DNA of 64,000 bases. Origin: Geothrix rubra. Lineage in GTDB: Bacteria > Acidobacteriota > Holophagae > Holophagales > Holophagaceae. This document shows positions 53,121-61,390 of this stretch, piece after piece. How positions within the stretch are numbered: position 1 is the first letter of the stretch; the number at the start of each line of letters is the position of its first letter. The notes below the pieces were generated by a model. It made no database searches. It was not told where the DNA came from and worked only from the letters and a program-made list of their open reading frames with translations. The DNA lies in the NCBI RefSeq assembly GCF_030268065.1, contig NZ_BSDD01000001.1, positions 806,001 to 870,000 of the forward strand. Direction: 5' to 3'. The position numbers and the translations under genes are program-made.

Positions 53121-54969
53121 GAACCTCTTGCCTCCATCTTTCCAGAAATGGCTCCTCTGTGCGCTGGCGGCGCCCCTTGCCTCCGCCCAACCACCGCATT
53201 TCACGGTCCGCGACGCCATCCAGGCCGAGTGGAACCGCCAGCCGCCGGCCTTCTCGGACGTCCAGCGCGCCGCCCTGCCCGCGGCAGATCGCGCCCGTCT
53301 CGACCTCACCCTGGCCCGCATCGGGGCGCCCGGCGCCCCCGCCCTCCAGCCACCGGAGCTGGAGAAGCCCACCGTGGCGGCGTGGGAGGCCAAGGCGAAG
53401 GCCGCACGTTCTCCCCGCGAGCGGTTCGACGCCCTCTTCCTCCTCAACCGGCTCAAGAGTCCCAGAGCCTTGACGGCCCTGGACGGCCTCGGTCCCGCCG
53501 ATGCGAAGGCCTGGCCCGCCCACCTGCACCTGGAGGCCCAGATCGCCACCGCGCGCCTCCAGGGTGGCGAAGTGTCCCCCAGCCTCCAGGGCTTTCTCGA
53601 CGCCCTCGCCGTGGCCGGCAAGGTGGACCCTGTCCGCGCCCAGGCCGCCCGCCTGCGGCTGGTGATGGCCGGGAAGGAGAAGGCGCTGCTGCCGCCGGTG
53701 CCGGCGACCCCGGGCAGCGTGCTGGCGCTGATGGACGCCTGGAACCGGGGGCCGTGGGACCGGCGCCGGGACCTCGCGCTGTCCGGCTTCAGGCGCCTGG
53801 ATCCGGGCTCGCCGGCCTGGCCTGCCCTGGGCCTTTCGAAGCCTTCGGAGACGGTCCTGACCCGGGCCTGTGCCGGCATCCTCTCCCGCCTGGCCGAGGG
53901 GATCCCCGATCCCGCCCCTGCGGGGGCCTTCCCGGGGAGCGGCACCCCCTGGCCCTGCGCAACCCTGCCCCTGGCCCGCTGGTACGGCTATCAGGGGCTC
54001 GCCAAGCTGCGTGAGCCCCTGCCCTCCCTCCAGGCCGCCCTCGCCCAGGACCCGCCCATGGGCGAGGGGGACCCGCTCCTGCAGGGGGCCCTCCTGCCGG
54101 CCCTGCGCCACCTGGCGCCGGCGCGGGCCGACGTGCTGCGGGATCGCCTCCTCCACGGCCCCGATGCCGTGGCCCGCGCCGCCGCCCTCGAGGACCTGCC
54201 CTCGGCGCCCGCCGATCTCCAGGCCCTGACGACGCGCTGCTGGAGCGACACGCAGTTCGAGGCGCAGCAGACCCTGATCCAGAGCTACGCGCGCTGGAAC
54301 CTGGATCCGGAGGCGCAGAAGGCGCAGCTCACGCCATGGCTGCAGCACCCGAACTGGAGCTGCCGCTACGAGGCCTGGCAGGCGCTGCGGAAACTCGATC
54401 CCGCCACGCCCTGGCCGGCGGCCCCGAAGCCCACGGCCACGGACGAGGCCATCCTGGCGGAAGCCACGCGGCTGGCCGAGCGCGGCAAGCCCGTGCGGAT
54501 GCGCATCACCTTCAGCGGGAGGCGGTTCGTCACGCTGCGGCTGGATCCCACCGTGGCCCCCATGAACGTCGCGAACCTGGTGCTGCTGGCCCGCAGGCAC
54601 TTCTTCGACGGCCACCGGGTGCCCCGGGTGGTGCCGGACTTCGTGGTGCAGATGGGCAGCCCCTTCGACACCATGGACGGCGGCCCGGGCTACACCGTGC
54701 GCTGTGAGGACAGCCTGGCCTGGTACGGTCCCGGCACCGTCGGCATGGCCCTCGCGGGCAAGGACACCGGCGGCAGCCAGTTCTTCATCACCACCAACGC
54801 CACCCCCCACCTCACCGGCCGGTACACCCGGATGGGCGAGGTGGAGCAGCCCGACCACGACCTGAAGATCCTCGACAGCCTGGAGCTGGGCGCGAGGATC
54901 GTCTCGGTGCGGGTGCTGGAGCAGGCGGGTGGGGGCGGTAGGCAGTCTGAAGTAGGCAGTTGGCAGTAG
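53119..54969 (+). CDS. Exported cyclophilin-type peptidyl-prolyl isomerase with helical repeats
   Basis: 616 aa. Signal peptide LLPPSFQKWLLCALAAPLASAQ. Residues 30-450 are helical with HEAT-like character (LVLALMDAWNRGPWDRRRDLALSGF, LRDRLLHGPDAVARAAALEDL), the C-terminal 160 residues are a cyclophilin: VTLRLDPTVAPMNVANLVLLARRHFFDG, GDxF-like VVPDFVVQMGSP, GTVGMALAGKDTGGSQFFITTNATPHL. Its last codons (after LEQAG) are read from a heptamer repeat array, so the original 3' end has been replaced. Helical repeats may bind substrates while cyclophilin isomerises proline bonds. Confidence 0.83.
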   Translation: MNLLPPSFQKWLLCALAAPLASAQPPHFTVRDAIQAEWNRQPPAFSDVQRAALPAADRARLDLTLARIGAPGAPALQPPELEKPTVAAWEAKAKAARSPRERFDALFLLNRLKSPRALTALDGLGPADAKAWPAHLHLEAQIATARLQGGEVSPSLQGFLDALAVAGKVDPVRAQAARLRLVMAGKEKALLPPVPATPGSVLALMDAWNRGPWDRRRDLALSGFRRLDPGSPAWPALGLSKPSETVLTRACAGILSRLAEGIPDPAPAGAFPGSGTPWPCATLPLARWYGYQGLAKLREPLPSLQAALAQDPPMGEGDPLLQGALLPALRHLAPARADVLRDRLLHGPDAVARAAALEDLPSAPADLQALTTRCWSDTQFEAQQTLIQSYARWNLDPEAQKAQLTPWLQHPNWSCRYEAWQALRKLDPATPWPAAPKPTATDEAILAEATRLAERGKPVRMRITFSGRRFVTLRLDPTVAPMNVANLVLLARRHFFDGHRVPRVVPDFVVQMGSPFDTMDGGPGYTVRCEDSLAWYGPGTVGMALAGKDTGGSQFFITTNATPHLTGRYTRMGEVEQPDHDLKILDSLELGARIVSVRVLEQAGGGGRQSEVGSWQ

Positions 54970-54994
54970 GCAGTTGGCAGTAGGCAGTTGGCAG
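54953..54994. repeat. Left heptamer array (TAGGCAG/TTGGCAG)
   Basis: Three perfect tandem copies of the 14-mer TAGGCAGTTGGCAG lie at 54953-54966, 54967-54980 and 54981-54994, with degenerate units before it (from about 54938). It runs over the stop of the cyclophilin gene. The matching inverted array at 55390-55424 lies past the four-helix-bundle gene. Confidence 0.85.
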
Positions 54995-55016
54995 TGCGCG
55001 GTTGGTTGGAGGGGGT

Positions 55017-55370
55017 GTGCAGCCATTTCGGAAGTTGGTGGTCTGGGAGAAATCGCATCGGTTGGTCCTGGCGATCTACAAGGCCACGGAGGTATTCCCG
55101 ATCGACGAGCGATTCGGGTTGACCCAGCAGCTCCGCCGGGCATCGGTTTCGATCCCATCGAATATCGCCGAAGGGTGCGGGTTGTTCACACAAGCCGAGA
55201 AGGCCCGACATTTCCAGATCGCATCGGGGTCGGCCCACGAAGTGGACTACCAGTTACTGCTTGCCAGAGACCTGCATTACCTGGATGAGGATTCATTCAA
55301 ACCCCTGTCAAGGGCGGTGGACGAGGTCAACCGGATGCTCGCCAGCCTCCTCCAGCAAGTCCGGAACTGA
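55017..55370 (+). CDS. Four-helix-bundle protein (S23/IVP type) within inverted repeats
   Basis: 117 aa from GTG 55017 with GGAGG at 55008-55012; TTG 55002 is in frame but further from the Shine-Dalgarno site. The family pattern (23S rRNA intervening-sequence protein, TIGR02436-like) is clear: FRKLVVWEKSHRLVLAIYKATEVFP, FGLTQQLRRASVSIPSNIAEG, ARHFQIASGSAHEVDYQLLLARDLHYL. Such proteins are small all-alpha pentamers related to the Avd accessory protein of diversity-generating retroelements. The gene is enclosed by heptamer arrays in opposite orientation and separates cyclophilin from a CoA-transferase gene, which looks like an inserted cassette. GC content appears lower than its neighbours. Biochemical function is unknown. 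Confidence 0.9.
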   Translation: MQPFRKLVVWEKSHRLVLAIYKATEVFPIDERFGLTQQLRRASVSIPSNIAEGCGLFTQAEKARHFQIASGSAHEVDYQLLLARDLHYLDEDSFKPLSRAVDEVNRMLASLLQQVRN

Positions 55371-55389
55371 TCCTCCCAGCATTCCCGTT

Positions 55390-55424
55390 GCCCACTGCCC
55401 ACTGCCCACTGCCAACTGCCAACT
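55390..55424. repeat. Right heptamer array (GCCCACT/GCCAACT)
   Basis: Five heptamers in a row: GCCCACT three times (55390-55410) then GCCAACT twice (55411-55424). The reverse complement, AGTGGGC/AGTTGGC, matches the units of the left array at 54953-54994. The pair therefore forms inverted flanks about 400 bases apart around the four-helix-bundle gene. Confidence 0.85.
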
Positions 55425-55483
55425 TACCTAGCTCCCTCCCGACAACCCCGGCCCGGCTATCCTGAAGTTGTCCCGAGGTATCC

Positions 55484-56146
55484 ATGGCTCTAACGCGAGA
55501 CCAGCTCGTCCGCCGTGCGGCGCAGGAACTGCGCGACGGGTTCTACGTGAACCTGGGCATCGGCATCCCCACCCTCATCGCGAACGCGATCCCGGCGGGC
55601 ATGGAGGTGATCCTCCAGAGCGAGAACGGGCTGCTGGGCATCGGCCCGTTCCCCACGCCCGAGGAGGTGGATCCGGACCTCATCAACGCGGGCAAGCAGA
55701 CCGTGACGGCCGCCCCGGGCGCCAGCTTCTTCAGCAGCGCGGACAGCTTCGCCATGATCCGCGGCGGCAAGATCGACCTCAGCATCCTGGGCGCCATGCA
55801 GGTGGACATGGAAGGCAACCTCGCCAACTGGATGATCCCCGGCAAGATGGTCAAGGGCATGGGCGGCGCCATGGATCTCGTCGCCGCCGCCAAGCGCGTG
55901 GTGGTGGTCATGGAGCACACCAACAAGGATGGCGAGCCGAAGATTCTCCGCCGGTGCACCCTGCCCCTCACCGGCCAGCGCTGCGTCCACCGCATCATCA
56001 CCGACCTGGCCGTCATCGACGTGGTGCCGGGCCGCGAGGGACTGCGCCTGGTGGAGGTGGCCCCGGGCGTCACGCGGGAGGAGGTCCAGGCCAGGACCGA
56101 GCCGCCCCTGGTGATGGATCGGGTCACCGAGATGATCGGCGTCTAG
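55484..56146 (+). CDS. scoB: 3-oxoacid CoA-transferase, subunit B
   Basis: 220 aa with CGAGG before ATG 55484. It has [14 protein letters not shown], the active-site Glu in [49 protein letters not shown] and [15 protein letters not shown], typical of the beta subunit of SCOT/AtoA-type enzymes that move CoA between acetoacetate and succinate or acetate. Its partner (scoA/atoD) is usually directly upstream, but here cyclophilin and the four-helix cassette occupy that place. TATCCT at 55457-55462 could be a -10. Confidence 0.95.
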   Translation: MALTRDQLVRRAAQELRDGFYVNLGIGIPTLIANAIPAGMEVILQSENGLLGIGPFPTPEEVDPDLINAGKQTVTAAPGASFFSSADSFAMIRGGKIDLSILGAMQVDMEGNLANWMIPGKMVKGMGGAMDLVAAAKRVVVVMEHTNKDGEPKILRRCTLPLTGQRCVHRIITDLAVIDVVPGREGLRLVEVAPGVTREEVQARTEPPLVMDRVTEMIGV

Positions 56147-56156
56147 GGAGTTGCCC

Positions 56157-56513
56157 GTGTCCAGAGCCCCCTTCCCCCTCTCCATCCTCCTGCTCGGCCT
56201 CGCCTGCGGGGCCCCGAAAGCCCCCGTGCCCGCCACCGCCCCCGAGCCCTTCAAACCCCTCCTGGTCCTTCGGCCCACGGCCGTGGCCCTGATTCCCGGC
56301 GCCTCCCAGGCCTTCCAGGCGGAGATCAACTACCCCGAGGGCGTACGGCCCCTGCGCCAGCCCGTGGCCTGGAGCGTGATCGAACCGGACGGCGGCACCA
56401 TCACGCCCGCCGGCCTCTACACGGCTCCGGCCCGCTACGGCACCTTCCATGTGGAGGCCCGCCGCGAGGACTTCCCGGAGGTCCGGGTCGCGGCCACGGT
56501 CGTGGTCCGCTGA
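56157..56513 (+). CDS. Lipoprotein with Ig-like (Big_2-type) domain
   Basis: 118 aa from GTG 56157 (GGAG 6 bases upstream), 10 bases after scoB. Lipobox LLLGLAC with Cys near residue 15. The mature part reads LRPTAVALIPGASQAFQAEI, VAWSVIEPDGGTITPAGLYTAPARYGTFHVEAR, a bacterial Ig-like domain 2 pattern. It is small and would display one Ig module on the membrane. Function unknown; it is followed without gap by pyrD (stop and ATG share one base). Confidence 0.8.
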   Translation: MSRAPFPLSILLLGLACGAPKAPVPATAPEPFKPLLVLRPTAVALIPGASQAFQAEINYPEGVRPLRQPVAWSVIEPDGGTITPAGLYTAPARYGTFHVEARREDFPEVRVAATVVVR

Positions 56514-57535
56514 TGGACCTGTACGGCCTCGCGCGTCCCCTGCTCTTCCGCCTGGATCCGGAGACCGCCCACGACCTCGCCTTCTGGCTGGGTGCCCGGG
56601 CCTGCGCCTGGCCCACCCTGCGCGCCCCCGAGATGCCGGAAGGGCTGCACCGCACCGTGTTCGGCCTCGACTTCCCCTCGCCCCTGGGCCTGGCGGCGGG
56701 CCTGGACAAGGGCGCGACGCTGCTGCCCCTGTGGCAGGCGCTGGGCTTCGGCCACGTGGAGATCGGCACGGTCACGCCGCGGCCCCAACCCGGCAATCCG
56801 AAGCCCCGGCTCTTCCGCTTCCCCCAGGCCGGCCTGATCCTCAACCGGATGGGCTTCAACAGCGAAGGGGCGGAGGTCGTCGCCGCGCGGCTGCGGGACC
56901 GCCCCCAGGGCCTGATCGTGGGCGGCAACCTGGGCAAGAACAAGGAGACGCCGGAGGCGCAGGCCCTGGACGACTACCGGGACGCCTACCGCCTCCTCGC
57001 GCCTCACGTGGACTACGTGGCCCTGAATGTCAGCAGCCCGAACACCCCGGGCCTGCGCAACCTGCAGGCCCCCGAGGCCCTCAAGCCCCTGCTGGCGGGC
57101 ATGCTGGACCTGCGGAAGGAGATGGGCCTGGAGCGCCAGCCCCTGCTGCTGAAGCTGGCGCCGGACCTGGCCCCGGAGGACCTCGATGCCATCGTGGAGG
57201 TGGCTGCGGCCTCGGGCATCTCCGGCCTCATCGCCACCAACACCACCCTGGATCGCGGCGTGGTGGCGGAGCCCCTGCGGGCCCAGGTGGAAGCGAAGGG
57301 CGCCGGTGGCCTCAGCGGCGTGCCGCTCAAGGCCAAGGCCCGCGAGGTGCGGCGGCGGCTCCTCGCCGCCCTGCGCGGCCGCCTGCCCCTGGTGGCCTGC
57401 GGCGGCCTGGGCAGCGCCGAGGACGTGCAGGGCGCCCTGGACGACGGCGCCGCCCTGGCCCAGGTCTACAGCGCCCTCATCTTCGAAGGGCCCGGGCTTG
57501 TCGGACGCATCCACCGCGGGTTGAGCCGCGGCTGA
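56513..57535 (+). CDS. pyrD: Dihydroorotate dehydrogenase (quinone), class 2
   Basis: 340 aa. The N-terminal amphipathic helical extension (LYGLARPLLFRLDPETAHDLAFWLG) marks the membrane-associated quinone-linked class. Motifs: LGLAAGLDKGATLLPL, EIGTVTPRPQPGNPKPRLFR, NRMGFNSEGA, VGGNLGKNKETP, NVSSPNTPGLRNLQ with the catalytic Ser of class 2, LLLKLAPDL, TNTTLDR and ACGGLGSAEDVQGAL. It oxidises dihydroorotate to orotate in pyrimidine synthesis. Confidence 0.97.
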   Translation: MDLYGLARPLLFRLDPETAHDLAFWLGARACAWPTLRAPEMPEGLHRTVFGLDFPSPLGLAAGLDKGATLLPLWQALGFGHVEIGTVTPRPQPGNPKPRLFRFPQAGLILNRMGFNSEGAEVVAARLRDRPQGLIVGGNLGKNKETPEAQALDDYRDAYRLLAPHVDYVALNVSSPNTPGLRNLQAPEALKPLLAGMLDLRKEMGLERQPLLLKLAPDLAPEDLDAIVEVAAASGISGLIATNTTLDRGVVAEPLRAQVEAKGAGGLSGVPLKAKAREVRRRLLAALRGRLPLVACGGLGSAEDVQGALDDGAALAQVYSALIFEGPGLVGRIHRGLSRG

Positions 57536-57536
57536 A

Positions 57537-58034
57537 TCAGGGCTTCGGCGCGGCCTCGGCCCCGGTGGGGCTGGGGTGGCGGAGCAGGCCGATGCCGTAG
57601 AGCACGGCACCCACGAGGATGAAGCTGTCGGCCACGTTGAAGGTCCAGTAGTGCCAGGTGCCGAAGACGAAATCCAGGAAGTCCACCACGTGTCCGTGGA
57701 ACCAGCGGTCCAGGCCGTTCCCCAGGGCGCCGCCCAGGATCATGCCCAGGCCCATGCGGTCGAAGGGACGGGTGTCCCGGGCCAGGAAGATCCGGCCGAA
57801 GTAGACCAGGGCCGCCAGGCCCGCCAGAGTGAAAAGGCCGAAGCGGATCCCCTCCGGCAGCCAGGTGAGGCTGCCGAAGATGGCCCCGCGGTTGAACCCC
57901 ACGCTCAGGTTGAAGAAGCCGTCGATGACCCGGTGGGTCTCCCCCTCCCGCAGGAAGGAGAGGACCCAGGCCTTGGAACCGAGGTCGAGGGCGAGCACAC
58001 CCGCCGGCAGGAGCAGCCAAGGCAGCCGGCGCAT
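57537..58034 (-). CDS. lspA: Signal peptidase II (lipoprotein signal peptidase)
   Basis: 165 aa from ATG 58034, which overlaps the ileS stop by one base. Four transmembrane segments; catalytic aspartates lie in GNGLDRWFHGHVVDFLDF and in NVADSFILVGAVLYG. NRGAIFG (usual NxGxAFG) is present. It cleaves lipoprotein signals after diacylglycerol transfer and fits the several lipoproteins in this window. ileS-lspA pairing is a common bacterial arrangement. Confidence 0.95.
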   Translation of the reverse strand: MRRLPWLLLPAGVLALDLGSKAWVLSFLREGETHRVIDGFFNLSVGFNRGAIFGSLTWLPEGIRFGLFTLAGLAALVYFGRIFLARDTRPFDRMGLGMILGGALGNGLDRWFHGHVVDFLDFVFGTWHYWTFNVADSFILVGAVLYGIGLLRHPSPTGAEAAPKP

Positions 58035-60814
58035 CAGGCCCCCACCACAGACGCGCAGCGCGCACAGAGATCCGCATCCTCGCCCTTGCCGTGGCCACCT
58101 TTGTGGTTCCAGCAGCGGGGGCACTTGGGGCCGGCATGGGCCATCACGTTGACGATGGGAGCCGCGGAACCGCTCGAATCTGCGATTCGAGCGGTAGAAG
58201 AGACCACAAGAAGGTCATCCAGCGGCTCGCCGAGCGAATCGATCAGGTCCCAGTCTGCCTGGGTCCCCAGCGTGATCTCCACGGCAGCGTCCAGGCTCGT
58301 GCCGACTGCCTTCGCGGCCCGCAGGGGTTCCATCGCCGCCTGGACAGCCTCGCGGACTTCCCACAACTTTTCCCATCCTGACTCAGCGGCGGAGCCGCTG
58401 AGCAGAGGGAAGCGCTGCTCATGCACGCTCCCCTCGACGCCGGGGATGGCCTCCCAGGCCTCGTCGGCGGTGAAGCTCATGACGGGGGCCAGGAGCTGGC
58501 AGAGGCCCATGGCCAGCTCACGGCAGGTGTGGCGGCAGCTGCGGCGGCGGGGGGAATCCAACGCATCGCAGTAGAGGCGGTCCTTCACGATCTCGAAGTA
58601 GCGGCCGGAGAGCTCCAGCTGGCAGAAGCCGTGGAGGGCCTGGGTGGCGCGGTGGAACTCGAAGGTGCGGTAGGCCTCGCGCACCTCCTTCGCCACGCGG
58701 CCGAAGGCGCCCAGCACCCACCGGTCCAGGGGCACCAGGTCCTTCTCCGCCACGGCGTCCTTCGCGGGGTCGAACCCGTCCAGCGCGCCTAGGAGGAAGC
58801 GCAGGGTGTTGCGGATCTTCCGGTAGGCGTCCGCGTTGCGGTCGAGGATCTCCTTGGAGATGCGCATGTCCTCGCTGTAGTCGCAGCTGGCGGCCCACCA
58901 GCGGAGGATGTCGGCGCCCAGGGTCTTGAGGATCTCCTCTGGGGTGATGACGTTCCCCAGGCTCTTGGACATCTTCTGGCCCTTGCCGTCCAGCACGAAG
59001 CCGTGGGTGACCACCTGCTTGTAGGGCTTGTCGCCGCTGGCGGCCAGGTTGAAGAGCAGGGAGCTGTGGAACCAGCCCCGGTGCTGGTCCGAGCCCTCGA
59101 GGTAGATGAACTGGCCGTAGTCCTCGGCCCTCAGTTCGGGATGGGAGGCGCAGACCACGGAGGCGCTGACGCCGGAATCGATCCAGACGTCCAGGATGTC
59201 CGTCTCCTTCTGGAAGTCCGTGGACCCGCAGGCGCAGCAGGCCCCGGGGGGCACCAGGCCCGCCACGGGCAGGTCGGCCCAGGCCTCGATCCCGCCCCGC
59301 TCGATGGCGGCGGCCGCCTGCTCGAAGATGGAGGGGTGCACCAGGGGCTCGCCGCAGGCCTCGCAGCGGAGCACGGTGATGGGCGTGCCCCAGGCGCGCT
59401 GGCGGCTGATGCACCAGTCGGGCCGGCCGTCGATCATGGCGTAGATGCGGTTCTGCCCCTGGGCGGGCACCCACTGGGTGGCCTGCACGCCCTCGAGGCC
59501 CAGCTCCCGCAGGCTGCGGCCCCGGCCATTGAGCTCGGAGTCCATGGTGATGAACCACTGCTCCGTGGCCCGGAACAGGATGGGCGTCTTGGTGCGCCAG
59601 CAGTGGGGATAGCTGTGGGTCAGGCTCTCCTCGTGGAGGAGCCGCCCCTCGCGCCGCAGGCGCTCCACCACCAGCGGATTGCACTCGAAGATGTTCTTCC
59701 CCTCCAGCTCGGGATCCGCCACGGCCGGGAGGAACTTGCCATCCGGGCCCACGAGCTGGAACAGCCCGAGGTGGTGGGCCAGGTTGAAGTCGTCCACGCC
59801 GTGGTCCGGCGCGGTGTGGACCAGGCCCGTGCCCGTGTCGGCGGTGACGTGGTCGCCCAGCAGCACCGGGCTCTCGCGGTCGATCCAGGGATGCCGGGGC
59901 ACGAGGGTCTGGAATTCCTTCCCCTTGCGGATCTCGACGGTGTGCAGCGCATGGCCCAGCTTCTTTGCGAAGTCCTCGCGGAGGGTCACGGCCACGATGT
60001 AGTGCCGGCCGTCGGCGCGCACCACGGCGTACTCCAGGTCGGGGTGCATGGCCACGGCCTTGTTGCTGGGGAGCGTCCAGGGCGTGGTGGTCCAGATGGG
60101 CGCGAAGAGGGGCGTGGGCAGTTCCAGGCGCTTCGCCTCTGCGTCGGGCACGGGGAAGGCCACGGTGATGGCGGGGCTGGTCCGGTCGGCGTACTCCACC
60201 TCGGCCTCGGCGAGGGCCGTGCGGGCGCCGTAGCTCCAGTGCACCACCTTCAGCTTGCGGGTGACGGCTCCGCGCGCGAAGAGCTTCGCCAGCTGGCGCA
60301 CCACCTCGGCCTCGTAGCGGGGTTCCATGGTGAGGTACGGCGTCTCCCAGGCGCCCAGCACCCCCAGGCGCTGGAAGGCGGTGCGCTGGGTGTCGATCCA
60401 CTTCTGGGCGTAGGCCCGGCACTTCTGCAGGAAGTCGGCCCGGCTGAGCTCCCGCCGCTTGGGGCCCAGATCCTTCTCCACGGCATGCTCGATGGGCAGG
60501 CCATGGCAGTCCCAGCCGGGCACGTAGGGCGACTCGAAGCCCTCCATGGACCGGGACTTCACCACCACGTCCTTGAGGATCTTGTTCAGGGCGTGGCCCA
60601 TGTGGATGGCGCCGTTGGCGTAGGGCGGGCCGTCGTGGAGGATCTCGCGGCCCTTCCCCTCCCGGGCGCGCCGGGCCTGGATGCGCTCGTACAGCCGGTC
60701 GGCCTTCCAGCGCTCCAGGCGCTTGGGCTCCCGCTGGGGCAGGTCCGCCTTCATGGGGAAATCGGTCTTCGGAAGGAAGACCGCGTACTTCTTGACCGGA
60801 GCCTGCTCGCTCAT
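58034..60814 (-). CDS. ileS: Isoleucyl-tRNA synthetase
   Basis: 926 aa from ATG 60814. HIGH motif in PPYANGAIHMGHALNKILKD, the editing region WTTTPWTLPSNKAVA and LVHTAPDHGVDDF, KMSKS in [14 protein letters not shown], and a C-terminal zinc ribbon CPRCWNHK...CARC. Two perfect palindromes lie inside the reading frame near its 3' end (residues about 804-811 and 873-882), encoding LLSGSAAESG and STARIADSSGSA. Both are in frame and sit in parts expected to be variable linkers. The protein should be functional. Confidence 0.97.
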   Translation of the reverse strand: MSEQAPVKKYAVFLPKTDFPMKADLPQREPKRLERWKADRLYERIQARRAREGKGREILHDGPPYANGAIHMGHALNKILKDVVVKSRSMEGFESPYVPGWDCHGLPIEHAVEKDLGPKRRELSRADFLQKCRAYAQKWIDTQRTAFQRLGVLGAWETPYLTMEPRYEAEVVRQLAKLFARGAVTRKLKVVHWSYGARTALAEAEVEYADRTSPAITVAFPVPDAEAKRLELPTPLFAPIWTTTPWTLPSNKAVAMHPDLEYAVVRADGRHYIVAVTLREDFAKKLGHALHTVEIRKGKEFQTLVPRHPWIDRESPVLLGDHVTADTGTGLVHTAPDHGVDDFNLAHHLGLFQLVGPDGKFLPAVADPELEGKNIFECNPLVVERLRREGRLLHEESLTHSYPHCWRTKTPILFRATEQWFITMDSELNGRGRSLRELGLEGVQATQWVPAQGQNRIYAMIDGRPDWCISRQRAWGTPITVLRCEACGEPLVHPSIFEQAAAAIERGGIEAWADLPVAGLVPPGACCACGSTDFQKETDILDVWIDSGVSASVVCASHPELRAEDYGQFIYLEGSDQHRGWFHSSLLFNLAASGDKPYKQVVTHGFVLDGKGQKMSKSLGNVITPEEILKTLGADILRWWAASCDYSEDMRISKEILDRNADAYRKIRNTLRFLLGALDGFDPAKDAVAEKDLVPLDRWVLGAFGRVAKEVREAYRTFEFHRATQALHGFCQLELSGRYFEIVKDRLYCDALDSPRRRSCRHTCRELAMGLCQLLAPVMSFTADEAWEAIPGVEGSVHEQRFPLLSGSAAESGWEKLWEVREAVQAAMEPLRAAKAVGTSLDAAVEITLGTQADWDLIDSLGEPLDDLLVVSSTARIADSSGSAAPIVNVMAHAGPKCPRCWNHKGGHGKGEDADLCARCASVVGA
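58169..58195. repeat. Triloop palindrome inside ileS (12-bp arms)
   Basis: ACCGCTCGAATC (58169-58180) and GATTCGAGCGGT (58184-58195) pair perfectly around TGC. It is read through in frame. Similar short-loop palindromes lie at 58382-58402 and near 62829-62915. Confidence 0.8.
58382..58402. repeat. Triloop palindrome inside ileS (9-bp arms)
   Basis: CTCAGCGGC (58382-58390) and GCCGCTGAG (58394-58402) are perfect inverse copies around GGA, in frame in ileS. Confidence 0.75.
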
Positions 60815-60901
60815 CGGCGCCCTCGTGCGTCGGAGGGGCGCACCCGAGCGCCCCTGAGGTTGAACGACCACTTCAGCACGGAAAGGGCTGATCCCACAAG
60901 G

Positions 60902-60927
60902 GAAAGGGCCCGCGAACGGGCCCTTTC
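60902..60927 (-). terminator. Terminator stem-loop after mscL
   Basis: GAAAGGGCCCG (60902-60912) and CGGGCCCTTTC (60917-60927) form a perfect 11-bp stem with a CGAA loop, 49 bases past the mscL stop and 88 bases before ileS on the same strand. The minus-strand 3' side ends in TTTCCCTT. It would separate mscL from ileS. Confidence 0.75.
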
Positions 60928-60975
60928 AACCGGTGGACTCGGGGTGGACGCGCCGACCAGGCGGTCCCCCTCCGT

Positions 60976-61371
60976 TCAGACCAGCTGGCTCGTGCAGTGC
61001 TTGCAGCGGGTGGCCTTGAGGGGCACCTGCTCCAGGCAGGCGGGGCACTCCTTGGTGGTCGGGGCGGCCGGGGCCTCCTCCTTCTTCCGGGAGACCTTCT
61101 GGAGCAGCTTCACCAGCACCAGGAAGATGACCAGCGAGATGATGAGGAAGTTCACCGTGGCGCCGAGCACGGCCCCGATGCGGAACTTCCCGAGGACCCA
61201 TTCCTCCCACTTGATGTTGGCGGGAAGCACGATGGTCACCAGGGGCATTACGACCCCATCCACGAAGGCGGTGACGATCTTGCCGAAGGCGCCGCCCACG
61301 ACCACGGCCACGGCCAGGTCGATCACGTTGCCCTTCATGATGAAGGCCTTGAATTCGTCTTTCAGGGTCAC
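60976..61371 (-). CDS. mscL: Large-conductance mechanosensitive channel with zinc-ribbon tail
   Basis: 131 aa from GTG 61371 with AGGAGG upstream. MscL core: LKDEFKAFIMKGNVIDLAVAVVVGGAFGKIVTAFVDGVVMPLVT (TM1 and pore), KFRIGAVLGATVNFLIISLVIFLVLVKLLQKV (TM2). The C-terminus carries two CxxC pairs, CPACLEQVPLKATRCKHC, a zinc-ribbon-like tail absent from E. coli MscL but seen in other phyla. It is an osmotic safety valve of the inner membrane. Confidence 0.95.
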   Translation of the reverse strand: MTLKDEFKAFIMKGNVIDLAVAVVVGGAFGKIVTAFVDGVVMPLVTIVLPANIKWEEWVLGKFRIGAVLGATVNFLIISLVIFLVLVKLLQKVSRKKEEAPAAPTTKECPACLEQVPLKATRCKHCTSQLV

Positions 61372-61390
61372 GGGCCCCTCCTGGAAAAGA

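Noticed and set aside
54938-55425. A CRISPR-like repeat array
   Set aside because: Units are 7-14 bases with no spacers, the two arrays are inverted and no cas genes are near.
60815-60975. T-box riboswitch before ileS
   Set aside because: The only clear structure is the 60902-60927 stem-loop, which fits the mscL terminator; no T-box sequence is present.
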